From Jimgerdemannia flammicorona (taxonomy: Eukaryota; Mucoromycota; Endogonomycetes; Endogonales; Endogonaceae), in NCBI GenBank assembly GCA_003990745.1, contig RBNI01003870.1, positions 1-15,044 on the forward strand: DNA of 15,044 nt, written 5' to 3'. The first letter of the stretch is position 1; every line of letters starts with the position of its first letter. Under the pieces are notes generated by a model. That model searched no databases. It was given only the letters and a program-made list of their open reading frames with translations, and was not told the DNA's origin. The position numbers and the translations under genes are program-made. Shown here in pieces: positions 1 to 8,317 of this stretch.

Positions 1-2
1 TA

Positions 3-1748
3 GGGGCCCGAGGTGTGGGTGGTCAGGGGAGGCAGGCTGGCATTGAGAGTTGGCATATGGTGATGGGGGGTAGGAGGGCTGCTATGAGGCCCATGGGGGT
101 AGAGTAAGGGGGACGTAGTGTTGACAGGGGTAGGAGTTAGGTGACTGGCCAGGTGATGGGTCAGGTGACTGGTCAGGTACCTGTGGGGGGCCAGGGGTCC
201 GGAAGTAGTGTGGCTGAGACTGGTATTCCTGGGGCTGGGCCAGTGGCTGGGGTGACTGCTGGAGTTTCGGAGAATAAGAAGAAGGCGACGATAGCAGCTG
301 GCTCTGGTGAACTGGTGGTGCATCCCTTCTTCCATAAGTCGGTTTTGACATGGGCCATTTCCACGAATTTTTTGGGGCTGGGGATGTCTGCCAGGGAGGT
401 CTTGTAGCTAGTGGGAGAGGAGATTGCAGGGGCAGAGTCGCTGAAGTTCATACCATCAGCTGAGGTAGTTGAGATAGGATTTGTCGAGGAGGAAGTGATG
501 GTGAAGGCCCTGGAGAAAGGGCTGGTTGTCAAGAGCATCAAGGTTGGCATGGCAAGGTGCCTGAGGTGGGACCCGCAGGCAGTGCGACTGGTGATTGAAG
601 GGCTGCTGACATTGGGGAGACAGGAGACCAAAGGAATGGTGGTGGAGGCACTGGGGGCTTTTGGCGAGATGGTTGACTTTGGGTTCATGTTCTGGGAGGG
701 AACCAAGCTGAGGAATGGCAACTGCGAGGTGATGGTGAGGCTGGAAGGCAAGGAGGCCACAGGGCAAGAGAGGGACTGGCCAGAAGTAGTTCGTGTTGGA
801 GGGTAGGAGTGCAAAGTGTGGAGAAGGAAGGGATCTGAAAAGGAGGAGGAGGAACTGCTAATCACTCTGGAGGAGAGAGAGGCTGCAAAGAAATTGCGGA
901 AGAGGAAATGGGAGGAGTTTGCCAAGGACTGGATCTGGATTCCGATGGATGGGAAGAGGAAGAGGTGGTGTAAGGCAAACTGGGAGTGACTGCAGACCAT
1001 CCTTCAGGGCTCGAAAAGGGAGGAAGAGGAGAGAGCAGAGACGGCCAAAAGTCAGATGGAAGAGGTGGAGACAGTTGAGGTGTCCTTCTCGCAACTAGGG
1101 GGTGTGGAGAACTCCACTCATGCACCAGTAAAGAGGAAGTGGGCTGACAAGGAGGAGGCACGTGAGGGGGGCTTTGAGGAGGTCATTGAGGTAGTGCCAG
1201 AGACCCAATTGGAGGATGTTCACATGGCAGGAGCAGCAAATATTCATTGGGAATGCCCAGAGGTAGGTGAAGTAGTTCGGCTGGAGAAAGGCACAGAGGA
1301 GGACGACCTGGTGGATGTGGCTTCCGATGTGTTGGCAGATAGAGAGATGCTGCAGGAGCTGAGTAGGACCCCAAGGCTGGCCACCCCTGGGCCCATGGTG
1401 ATGACGGCAGATGACTGGTATCGGGCAGTGCTCGAGGAACTTGCAGAGGAGGACATCAAGGAAGTGGATGTATTTAATGGATCACAGGAGGCCTGGGAAG
1501 AGTTCCTCAATATGGCATTGCAGGGGCCAAAGTTGGTGACAGCGATGGTGGCAGCGCTTCTGGATGATGAAGGATATGAGGTAGATGAGAACCGTATGGC
1601 AGACATTAGGAAGGTGGCATCGGAGCAAGTGGATGCCTTCTGCAGTGGTGTGAATGGAGCCCATATTTGGAGGGCTATTTGTGAGGAGCGTAAGGCAATT
1701 ATCTGCGGCAGGGCTGAAAAGGTGGTGGCAATTCCAGTTGAACTTTAA
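3..1748 (+). pseudogene. LINE ORF1 (copy 1), unknown family, 5 premature stops
   Basis: One reading frame stays in register for about 580 codons, from the window edge to the TAA at 1746-1748, broken only by stops at 105 (TAA), 138 (TAG), 405 (TAG), 804 (TAG) and 987 (TGA). The aligned codons of the minus-strand copies have CAG where 804 has TAG and CGG where 987 has TGA, so the frame was once open. The N-terminal part is rich in Gly, Val and Gln (repeated TGQV units near 141-180). A middle segment (about 810-1060) is densely charged with Lys, Arg and Glu and looks like a coiled coil. The C-terminal third is acidic and Trp-containing. I see no CCHC zinc knuckle and no RRM motif, which are common in LINE ORF1 proteins. 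By position it should be the RNA-binding partner of ORF2, but that is inference. Confidence 0.75.
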
Positions 1749-1758
1749 ACATTTATTC

Positions 1759-3594
1759 ATGATGATGAACAGTCTACATATATTATCGCTAAATGTCAAT
1801 GGTTTGCGTGACGGAGTGAAGCGAAGGTGGCTATTTCGGTGGCTGAAGACCAGGAGGTATGATGTGGTGTTTTTGCAGGATGTTCGGGCCTATGGAGAGC
1901 AAGATTATGAGGAGTGGAGTAAGGAATGGTTTGGTAGCACAGGGTGGAATGAGCAGGTGGGCATCTTGGTTGGCTTGGAGAAAGGAGAGCTAAAAGAGAT
2001 TGAGGTATATGGTGATTGATTGGTCTGGGGGAGATTGAAAGGAGGAGCTGGCGATGGGCTGGTGGTTGGCTCTGTATATCTGCCAGCAGTTAGCAGAGAG
2101 TGAAACCAATGGGTTGAAGATTGGCTGGATTGGGGAGGATGAGATGAGATTGGGCTAGACATTCTAGGAGGGGACTTCAACATGGTACGTGACAGGGCAC
2201 TTGACAGGTCTGATGGTGGAGGCAGTGTGGCAGTTTCTACAGGGCTTTCGCGATGGCTTCAGGTTGAAAAAGAGATAGGATTGGTTGATGGCATACAACA
2301 ACGTCAGGGGGAGAAATCAGAACCATTTACTAGGTGGCATCTGGTTGGTGAGGATTTGGTAGGCACTAGGATTGACTGGATTCTGGTGGCAGAGTGCTGG
2401 GGCAATGTTTTCAATTCAACAGAGGTGCAGTGGTGTCCCTGGTTGGATCACTGGGGTGTGGAGGCTAGCGGGAGATTCCAGGCAGCCAGTGGCGGTGGGG
2501 GCAGATGGCAACTTAATGTGGCACTACTCAAGAGACAGGTGGAGCGGGATCAGTTTGTCAAAATCGTGAGACAGGAAGTAGTATGGTGGAAGAACAGTGG
2601 CCAGTCAATAGCACAGTGGTGGGGGAAATTTAAACATCTGGCAGGTGCTTATTGGCATGATGTAGGAGAGGTAGCTGGGAGGGAGCAGAAGGATAGAGAA
2701 AGGAGAGTAGAGCAGGGGCTTCGCTGGTGGCTGAGACTGCTGGAGAGAGAGAACTCCTCAGGGGAATGATGCTCCCTGTTGGTCAGGGAGGTGGCTGAGT
2801 TGAGGTCGGATTTGAAGGCTGCCGAAGATAGAGTGGTGGACAGGTTGCTGGCAAGATTGCAGGTGAAGCGGTTGGAAGAAGAAGAGCGACCCACCAAATA
2901 TTTATCTGGAATCTTAAAGGCCAGGAGGGTGCGGCACAGCTGGGCTTCAGTGTTGCGAGAGGATGGGACAGAGGTGACTGAGATCACAGATATGCTTGGA
3001 GAGATTTCTGACCGATGGTGCACTCTTTGGCAGGATGATGGAGGGCTGGCGGAGGGAGAGGCAGTGCTGGAGGACAATGACAATTTGGTGGGCAGCTGGT
3101 CGGTGGTGGCAGAGCCCATGATTGGTGGGGCAGTAATGGGTAGGGTGACCCTTGAAGAGGTGTTGGAGGTGCTGAGGAAAGTGCAGGCAGGTTCATCACC
3201 AGGAGAGGATGGACTGCCATAGGAGTTCTGGAAGGAGTTTCAAATTGAGTTTGGGGTATGGCTCGTGGAAATGGCAAACTTTACACTGGGGGAGGGCCGC
3301 TGGATTGGCAATAGCTCCTTAGGGCTAGTCTCTCTGCTCTATAAGGAGAAAGGGGACAGATGGGTGTGGTGGAACTGGAGGCCCATTATGTTACTGAATG
3401 TGGATAGGAAGTTGGTCTCCAAGATTCTGGCAGGGAGAATGCAACAATGGATTGGCCGATTGGTGGGTGATGAACAGTGAGGGTTTGTGAAGGGGAGGCA
3501 GATTCGAGACAGCTCGGCCTAGGTACAAAATGTTTTGGAGGGTTGTAGAAGCCGGCAAGTGGATGGACAGATGGTATTCTTGGATCAAGAGAAG
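1759..3594 (+). pseudogene. LINE ORF2 (copy 1): endonuclease and partial reverse transcriptase
   Basis: Three consecutive ATG codons at 1759-1767 start 10 bases after the ORF1 stop. The frame then runs unshifted to the junction, with stops at 2017, 2101, 2140, 2767, 3220, 3478 and 3520. Endonuclease landmarks appear in order: SLNVNGL near 1786-1806, FLQD near 1870 (family norm FLQE), GGDFN at 2167-2181, RIDWI at 2368-2382, and LDHWG at 2443-2457, where the usual SDH has become LDH (a TCG to TTG change would do this). Reverse transcriptase begins with GEDGLP near 3202-3219, then LLYKEKGD and WRPIMLLN near 3335-3400, GFVKGRQI at 3481-3504, and motif A start FLDQEK at 3577-3594. The catalytic YxDD block and everything after it is missing, so the product could not work even without the stops. 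Confidence 0.88.
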
Positions 3595-3600
3595 GAATAC
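3583..3600 (+). other. In-frame LINE/gypsy junction inside two reverse transcriptases
   Basis: The codons reading DQEK belong to LINE motif A, which normally continues as AFDRV. The codons just after read YKFYQ and then EYLGHI, which is the Ty3/gypsy reverse transcriptase just after its active site (usual form PEKCxF...EYLG). The word GAGAAG at 3589-3594 can belong to either parent, so the join probably lies there, in a microhomology of a few bases. CpG density drops sharply to the right of this point. No target duplication or LTR end marks the join, so a deletion or illegitimate recombination between two elements is more likely than a normal insertion. An assembly error cannot be excluded. 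Confidence 0.7.
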
Positions 3601-5800
3601 AAGTTCTACCAAGACCAGATTGAGTACCTAGGACATATCATCTCTGCTAAAGGTATCAATGTGGACTCCGAAAAGGTATCAGCCCTCAAGGATATCCCTA
3701 TCCCTACAACCCTCAAGCTACTTTAGTGCTTTCTGGGTATTGCTGGTTATTACCAAAGGTTTATCCAAGGATACTCTGCTATTGTAGCTCCACTGACCTG
3801 GCTGGCCCTGGCCTGCAAAGGAGTAAATATTAAAGCTGAATAGACCCCTGAATGTACTCTAGCTATGGACCATCTCAAGAGACTCCTTACTGAGGCCCCA
3901 GTGCTAATTGCACCTGACCCTACCAGGCCATTCACCCTGACCACAGATGCCTCTGACATTGCTATTAGAGTAGTGCTCAGCTAAGAAGACTGCCCAGTGG
4001 CCTACCTTTTCCAAAAGCTCAAGCCAGCAGAGACACAGTATACTATCCACAAGAAGGAACTCCTGGCCACTGTTACTGCCCTTCAGGAATGGTGCCATTT
4101 CATCCTAGGACAACCATTTGTAGCCTACACTGATCACCATACCCTGCAGTATATTCACATACAGCCCATGTTGACCCACAGACAAGCCCACTGGATGGAA
4201 ATCATTGCCAACTTTGATATGGAAATCAAGTATATCCCAGGCAAAACCAACTGTATGGCTGATGGTTTCTCCAGGTACATGGAAGATGAACTTGTCTTCA
4301 TGATCAAGGTAATTGGAGACCTTACCCAAATGATCAAGGACAGCTACCAGCAAGATAGCCTGCTGATGAAATTCCTTCAATTCTGTCAAGATCTAGAGGC
4401 CGAGGTACTGGAACCCATGAGGCAAATGTCCAAGAGATTTACTCACCATGATGGACTTATCTACAGAGACCATGACAGAGTGGTTATACTCAATAATGAT
4501 ACTCTGCAACTCTAGATTATGCAAGAACTCCATGATATCCCTGCAGCAGAACACTTTGGTTTTGAAAAGACCTACAACCTCCTCTCAAGAGAGTTTTACT
4601 GGCCAAAGATAACCAAGGATATCAAAGACTTTGTGGCCTTATATGAGATGTACCAAAGGTTCAAAAGTGGTAACAAGCTACCAGCAGGACTCCTGTAACC
4701 CTTGCCTATCCCAAGCCACAACTAGGATCAGATTGTAATGAACTTCATTGTCCAACTCCCCAAGACTAAGGCAGGATGGGATGCCATTGTGATATTTGTG
4801 GACCACCTAAGCAAACAAGCCCATTTTGCATCCACCAAGACCACTGCTACAGCACCAGAGATCACCGAGATTTTTCTCAATCAAGTATTCAGACTATATG
4901 GCATGCCTAGCACCATTGTATCTGACCAAGATGCCAAATTCACAAGTAACTTCTGAAAAGCATTCTTCTCTCTCCATGGAACCAAGCTGAAGTTCTCTAC
5001 TGTCTACCACCCTCAGACTGACAGCCAAATCGAGCGAACCAACAGAACTCTCAAACAGATGCTTAGCATTTTCTGTTGTTACAAGCAAAATAATTGGGAC
5101 AAGTATCTAGCCCATGCTGAGTTTGCCTACAACAATAGTCAGTAAACCTCCATAAAGAAGACTCCATTCTTCCTGAACCATGGTCAACACCCAAGGACTC
5201 CGAGTACTACTGCGAAATCAGCAGTCCCAGTAGCCTAAGATCTGGCCAAGATCATTTCTGACCTTACGCAAATGACAAGAGATGCCCTTATACATAGAAG
5301 CATAAGACTACCAAACCAAGTATATAAACTTGAAGCGAAGAGAAGTCTCCTATAACATTGGTGACATGGTCATGCTTAGAACAGACCACCTCCACCCAGA
5401 CACCCTAGCATAACAACCAGCCAAGAAACTCCGTACTAGAAGAATTGGACTATACAAGATTGTGGAAAAAGTCAGCAAAGTTAACTACAAGTTGCAACTC
5501 TCCAATAATATCTGAGTACACCCAGTATTCCATATCAGCCAATTGGTGGACTACCATGAGAACCCATTCCCCGAGCATACAGTTCCACCACCACCTCCAA
5601 TTAGGATCAATGATTATAAGGAATTCAAAATTGAGGAAGTACTTGACCACAAGGTCTGCAAATATCCCAAAACAGTCAAGCAGTTTTTTCTGATCAAGTG
5701 GAAGGGTTACCCCACCCATGACACTACCTGGGAAAAAAAAGAAGTCCTGAAGAATGCACATGAAGCTCTCTAGGACTACATGGAAATACTCACTCCCTAG
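3590..5800 (+). pseudogene. pol: Gypsy pol fragment: RT end, RNase H, integrase, chromodomain
   Basis: The frame is single from 3590 to about 5285, then shifts once (between about 5285 and 5303) and stays open-style to 5800. Stops lie at 3724, 3841, 3982, 4513, 4696, 4723, 4954, 5143, 5236, 5303, 5411, 5513 and 5771. RNase H shows TTDAS (Asp at 3946), KKELLA (Glu at 4057) and YTDHH (Asp at 4132). The integrase zinc site keeps both His (4531, 4552), but both Cys are Tyr (4642, 4651). Of the catalytic Asp-Asp-Glu triad the first Asp (MDF of the family) is Asn at 4741, while Asp 4924 and Glu 5032 remain. The GPY motif reads GLY (5447-5455). The chromodomain lies at about 5633-5797, with KWKGYP near 5696-5713 and TTWE after it; in chromoviruses it steers integration to marked chromatin. 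All changes named are C-to-T or G-to-A. Confidence 0.92.
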
Positions 5801-6469
5801 TAAAGGAAGGAACTACAGCTCTATATATTGGAGCATATAGTGAGCAGAAGGATACCACATATTTTATCTGTAAACATATAATACTGAACATTGCAGAAAA
5901 AAGAAACACTATGGATAACCAATAAGGAGATACCCAAGTAAAAGACAATCTAGTACAGTACAGAAAAATACATTTGAATAACTCTATTTTATACCATCTG
6001 TGTCATCTCCACTGGATGATGATGGACACTTCATATGGAACTTAGAAAAGCCAACAATGTCAAAACCAGTCTAAGCCCATCTACATGACAGATATTATTA
6101 CTAGGAATTGCCTTGGATTACAAGAAAGTCTATTTCTGAGAGGTTCAAACCCCCAGCCATGACAATGAGAGCCCTTACCCTAGACAAGAATGGCCAGTCC
6201 TCACAAATGTGCCAACCAGACAAAAAAAAAGTGAACCAAGACCTGTTAACCCTGTGTTACCATAGCTATAAGTGATGATATCTTTGAAATCAGAATTTTT
6301 CCCATGTGACCAGCACATGCCCCGCTTACAGCAACAGGTTACATATTTTGCTAGAAAAGCATGACTAAAGGAAGGTCACACCAGATGGGTAAATAAGTAT
6401 AAATACCCAAGGTAAGAATATCCCACAACTCTCATCCCCCTCTCCTCACAAAGAAAAGACAAGACAAGA
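5801..6469 (+). other. Non-coding stretch between gypsy pol and third ORF
   Basis: This 669-base stretch is AT-rich and full of stops in all frames. I see no protein similarity in it. It holds short A runs (for example 6222-6230), and near its right end a TATA box followed by a pyrimidine-rich stretch (about 6420-6448) and an A-rich leader that ends at the ATG of the third ORF. It looks like a promoter-bearing spacer rather than the remains of a gene. A B-box-like GGTTCAAACCC at about 6145 has no convincing partner A box. Confidence 0.55.
6398..6405 (+). promoter_or_regulatory. TATA box upstream of gypsy third ORF
   Basis: TATAAATA stands 72 bases upstream of the ATG at 6470, followed by a CT-rich stretch typical of fungal core promoters. 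The surrounding word GTATAAATACCC is the same as the one around the LTR TATA box at 7650-7661. This suggests that the third ORF had its own transcript rather than depending on pol readthrough. It is inference from sequence; no transcript evidence is available here. Confidence 0.5.
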
Positions 6470-7297
6470 ATGCCCACTACCTACTACCAAACTGCCTGCC
6501 ATAGCCAGCCCCTTCCAAGCCAGGTTGGCCATCTTTTTGGACACATCCAGATTGCTATCCAAGGAAGGAACTGCCACTCAGAGGCTCTTAACCTCTCTAG
6601 CCCAGACCTAGGACAGTATGTCCTTGACTACTATAAACTTATCAAAAGGGCCTACCTTACTACCAGCTGCCTAGAAATCTGGCATGAATACAAAATTGGT
6701 CACCAGCTCCTCTAACATACAAATGGCCTACCCACTGACCAGGTCTCTGACTAGACTCACCTAGACAGGCACAAGCAAAGACTTGCCAAGAAGGTCCATC
6801 AAATCATGTGCCATGGACCCTTTGTGATCCCCAATCTCAACTACATCCAACTGAAGGACTTCCAGAACCTCTCTTTCTCTGAGGTTGATGCCCTAGAAGT
6901 CAAGGTTGCCCAAGAAACCAACTCCTGGATTGCCCTCAAGTCTACTGACATCAAGCCTCACTAGAGCCCCCTCCTGAATGACAATCCAGACCAATGGCTC
7001 CAAGGCCTCTCTGACCTCTTTGAAGGACTGCCCATCTAAATGGATATTCTCAGGCATGGGGACTAAGAACCCTACTTAGATGGCCCCAACTGTATCAGAT
7101 GGAGAACCCCTACACCAGCACCCATCCCTATGCAAGAACCATTCACAGACATCATTGACTTCTCCATCCTAGACAGTGAGCTATCAGCAACCACCCCCCC
7201 TACTATTGAAGAAGATGGTAACAACTCTGAGGAGGATTCTCCATATTTCTCTCCCCTGGTTCTTAATTTCGGAATCAATGAGGACATTGATTTCTAA
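6470..7297 (+). pseudogene. Third ORF of the gypsy element, unknown function, 5 stops
   Basis: A single frame of 275 codons runs from an ATG with A at -3 to a TAA at 7295-7297, one base short of overlapping the polypurine tract. Premature stops lie at 6713 (TAA), 6752 (TAG), 6962 (TAG), 7037 (TAA) and 7064 (TAA), all explicable as CAA, CAG or TGG hit by a transition. No frameshift is needed. The protein starts MPTTYYQ; the middle is mildly basic and the last 60 residues or so are acidic (EEDGNNSEEDS). I see no signal peptide, no membrane segment and no zinc finger, so it does not look like an envelope gene. I do not recognise the family. Its place between pol and the LTR and its own TATA box suggest an accessory or captured gene of the element. 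Confidence 0.65.
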
Positions 7298-7308
7298 GGA
7301 GGGCAGGA
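7296..7308 (+). other. Polypurine tract
   Basis: AAGGAGGGCAGGA lies directly before the TG of the LTR, interrupted by a single pyrimidine. In LTR retrotransposons this tract primes plus-strand DNA synthesis. It fixes the 5' border of the 3' LTR at 7309 and shows that the third ORF lies inside the element, since the ORF stop codon touches it. Confidence 0.85.
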
Positions 7309-7360
7309 TGTAATAGAACAAACAAGTAAGTGAACAGATGGAATGCGACAAGATGAGTGA

Positions 7361-7387
7361 TCATGTGACCCAGTAGCAATGATGTCA
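7361..7387 (+). promoter_or_regulatory. Decayed E-box-like and CRE-like sites in old LTR U3
   Basis: TCATGTGA (7361-7368) and TGATGTCA (7380-7387) align with TCACGTGA and TGACGTCA of the young LTR at 14981-14988 and 14997-15004. Each differs by one C-to-T change at the central CpG, which destroys the palindrome. The young forms are the classic bHLH E-box and bZIP CRE cores. A factor binding there is inference. Confidence 0.55.
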
Positions 7388-7650
7388 TCATATGATTGAG
7401 CATGACATATAAATAGCAAGTGACAAATGAACAAATGATGCAAATAATATGAAAAATGATATCTAGCTTATCTCTGACAATTGGCACCAAAGTAATAGTT
7501 ACTACAGCAGCTGATCATTGCCTAGTAATTGAGGTCCTGATCACAAAGTTGTTTTTGCCAAAAACCATCTGACAAAGGTCACAATCACAAACCTCATTAT
7601 AGTTACCAAATTAGTCACTCATACTTAGTCAGAAATCATAGATCAACTTG

Positions 7651-7683
7651 TATAAATACCCCCCAGTTTCCATCCAAAATAAA
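7651..7683 (+). promoter_or_regulatory. LTR core promoter TATA box and AATAAA signal
   Basis: TATAAATA at 7651-7658 is followed by a C run and by AATAAA at 7678-7683. The reverse-complement LTR at 14371-14920 keeps both (TATTTATA at 14813-14820). This order settles the LTR orientation as plus here and minus there. A further TATA-like TATAAATA at 7408-7415 lies deeper in U3. Confidence 0.6.
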
Positions 7684-8100
7684 GCAGTTTTAGTTCAGTC
7701 CTTGATACAAGAATCAAGTCCCCCCCACACACACACATTCCCTTGAGTCTCAGTAATGATACCTAAGTGACTCTAGTATTTCTGACTAAACTCCAGAAGC
7801 CTAGCTAACTTCTGCCAGAACTGAGACTGGTATATAAATCCATAAAGACCTAAGTAAACCCATTGAATCTGAATTCCAAGGCGAATTCAGTCTGTGCACA
7901 GCAAAGAACAAGACTCTCAAAATAGGGCACAAGAGAAAGACCTTTGAAATAGAAGGCACTGCTGCTACAACTACTTATAAGTGAGCACTTCCTCAAACTG
8001 AAGGCTTCTTGATACACATTGTATACTAAGTCCCTAAGTAATAGTCCACTTCCCAAATTATCCAAAGGATAAGAGAGGGGTAGAAGTGAGAATTATTACA

Positions 8101-8306
8101 ACGTCTACCTACTTGTTCCAACCTGTACTACCATACCATTCTTTACTCCACATCTCAAAGTCCTGCTCTCCATATGCCCAAATATTCTGAAGAAAAACAA
8201 TATCATATCTTCTGACTTTAAGCCATCAAAACAGTCTCTGTCTCTTAACACCATCATGCAACCCATTGACATTGATCGATAATATGTGTAAACTGTTCAT
8301 CATCAT
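8101..8306 (-). pseudogene. LINE ORF2 N-terminus (copy 2), endonuclease start only
   Basis: Three ATG codons (8306 downward) begin the same protein as copy 1 ORF2: MMMNSLHILS, then INVNGL. In-frame stops include a TGA where copy 1 has CGG (in the word TTT TGA TGG) and a TAG next to the LTR border. About 68 codons remain. The sequence aligns with copy 1 at 1759-1965. The last bases before the LTR (GGTAGACGT on the minus strand) align with GGTGGGCAT of copy 1, so the LTR cut the ORF cleanly. Confidence 0.8.
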
Positions 8307-8317
8307 CAAAGAAATAT

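Larger units (their letters stand above)
1..3594 (+). mobile_element. LINE copy 1, L1/Tx1-like, 5' and 3' truncated
   Basis: This is a non-LTR retrotransposon with two ORFs in the order ORF1 (unknown function) and ORF2 (AP-type endonuclease plus reverse transcriptase). The same sequence recurs twice on the minus strand further right (8101-10440 and 10445-14370), which shows that it is a repeat family. The left end lies outside the window. The right end stops inside the reverse transcriptase, at palm motif A, where a Ty3/gypsy sequence takes over. This copy keeps many more CpG dinucleotides than the two minus-strand copies, so it is probably the youngest or the least methylated. The sense strand is rich in purines, above all G. 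The clade call rests on the endonuclease and on the FLDQEK motif typical of L1/Tx1-type reverse transcriptases; I could not test it by phylogeny. Confidence 0.85.
3590..8100 (+). mobile_element. Ty3/gypsy chromovirus, 5' truncated, with 3' LTR
   Basis: The element keeps the end of reverse transcriptase, RNase H, integrase, GPY/F module, chromodomain, a third ORF, the polypurine tract and its 3' LTR. The 5' LTR, primer binding site, gag, protease and most of reverse transcriptase are gone. It is on the plus strand, and its 3' LTR ends at 8100 inside ORF2 of LINE copy 2, which runs the other way. The chromodomain after integrase identifies it as a chromovirus (metavirid branch common in fungi). 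Nearly all CpG sites are lost, and the ORFs carry many stops, so this is an old copy. Parts of at least two other LTRs of the same family lie at the right edge of the window. Confidence 0.9.
7309..8100 (+). repeat. Gypsy 3' LTR, 792 bp, old copy
   Basis: The LTR starts TGTAATA and ends TATTACA, which are perfect 7-bp inverted ends. It follows the polypurine tract directly and ends where LINE copy 2 resumes at 8101. A core promoter (TATAAATA at 7651) and a poly(A) signal (AATAAA at 7678) stand 27 bases apart, so U3 is about 370 bases and R-U5 about 420. The 5' part matches the young LTR at 14921-15044, and the part from about 7546 to 8100 matches the reverse complement of 14371-14920. Differences from these copies are largely CpG in the others against TpG or CpA here. 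The segment from about 7430 to 7545 has no second copy in the window, so its membership rests on continuity and on the matching ends. Confidence 0.85.

Noticed and set aside
173..1000. 275-codon open frame on the minus strand
   Set aside because: It lies antisense to LINE ORF1, is Ser/Pro/Leu-rich as expected from complementing a purine-rich coding strand, and matches no family. The plus frame aligns codon by codon with the other LINE copies.
6140..6160. B-box-like GGTTCAAACCC suggesting a tRNA or SINE promoter
   Set aside because: No convincing A box at the right distance and no cloverleaf could be drawn around it.
7476..7490. TTGGCACC resembling a primer binding site, which would end the LTR near 7479
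   Set aside because: The polypurine tract, the TATA/AATAAA order and the matching TGTAATA/TATTACA ends place the LTR at 7309-8100, so this word lies inside U3.
7723..7738. C run and CA microsatellite
   Set aside because: It is part of the LTR and is present in the other copy (14728-14750, as TG and G runs); it needs no separate explanation.
7507..8100. A second, separate LTR family pointing left
   Set aside because: I first split the LTR into two families, but the TATA box and AATAAA read rightward and the ends pair with 7309, so it is one LTR.
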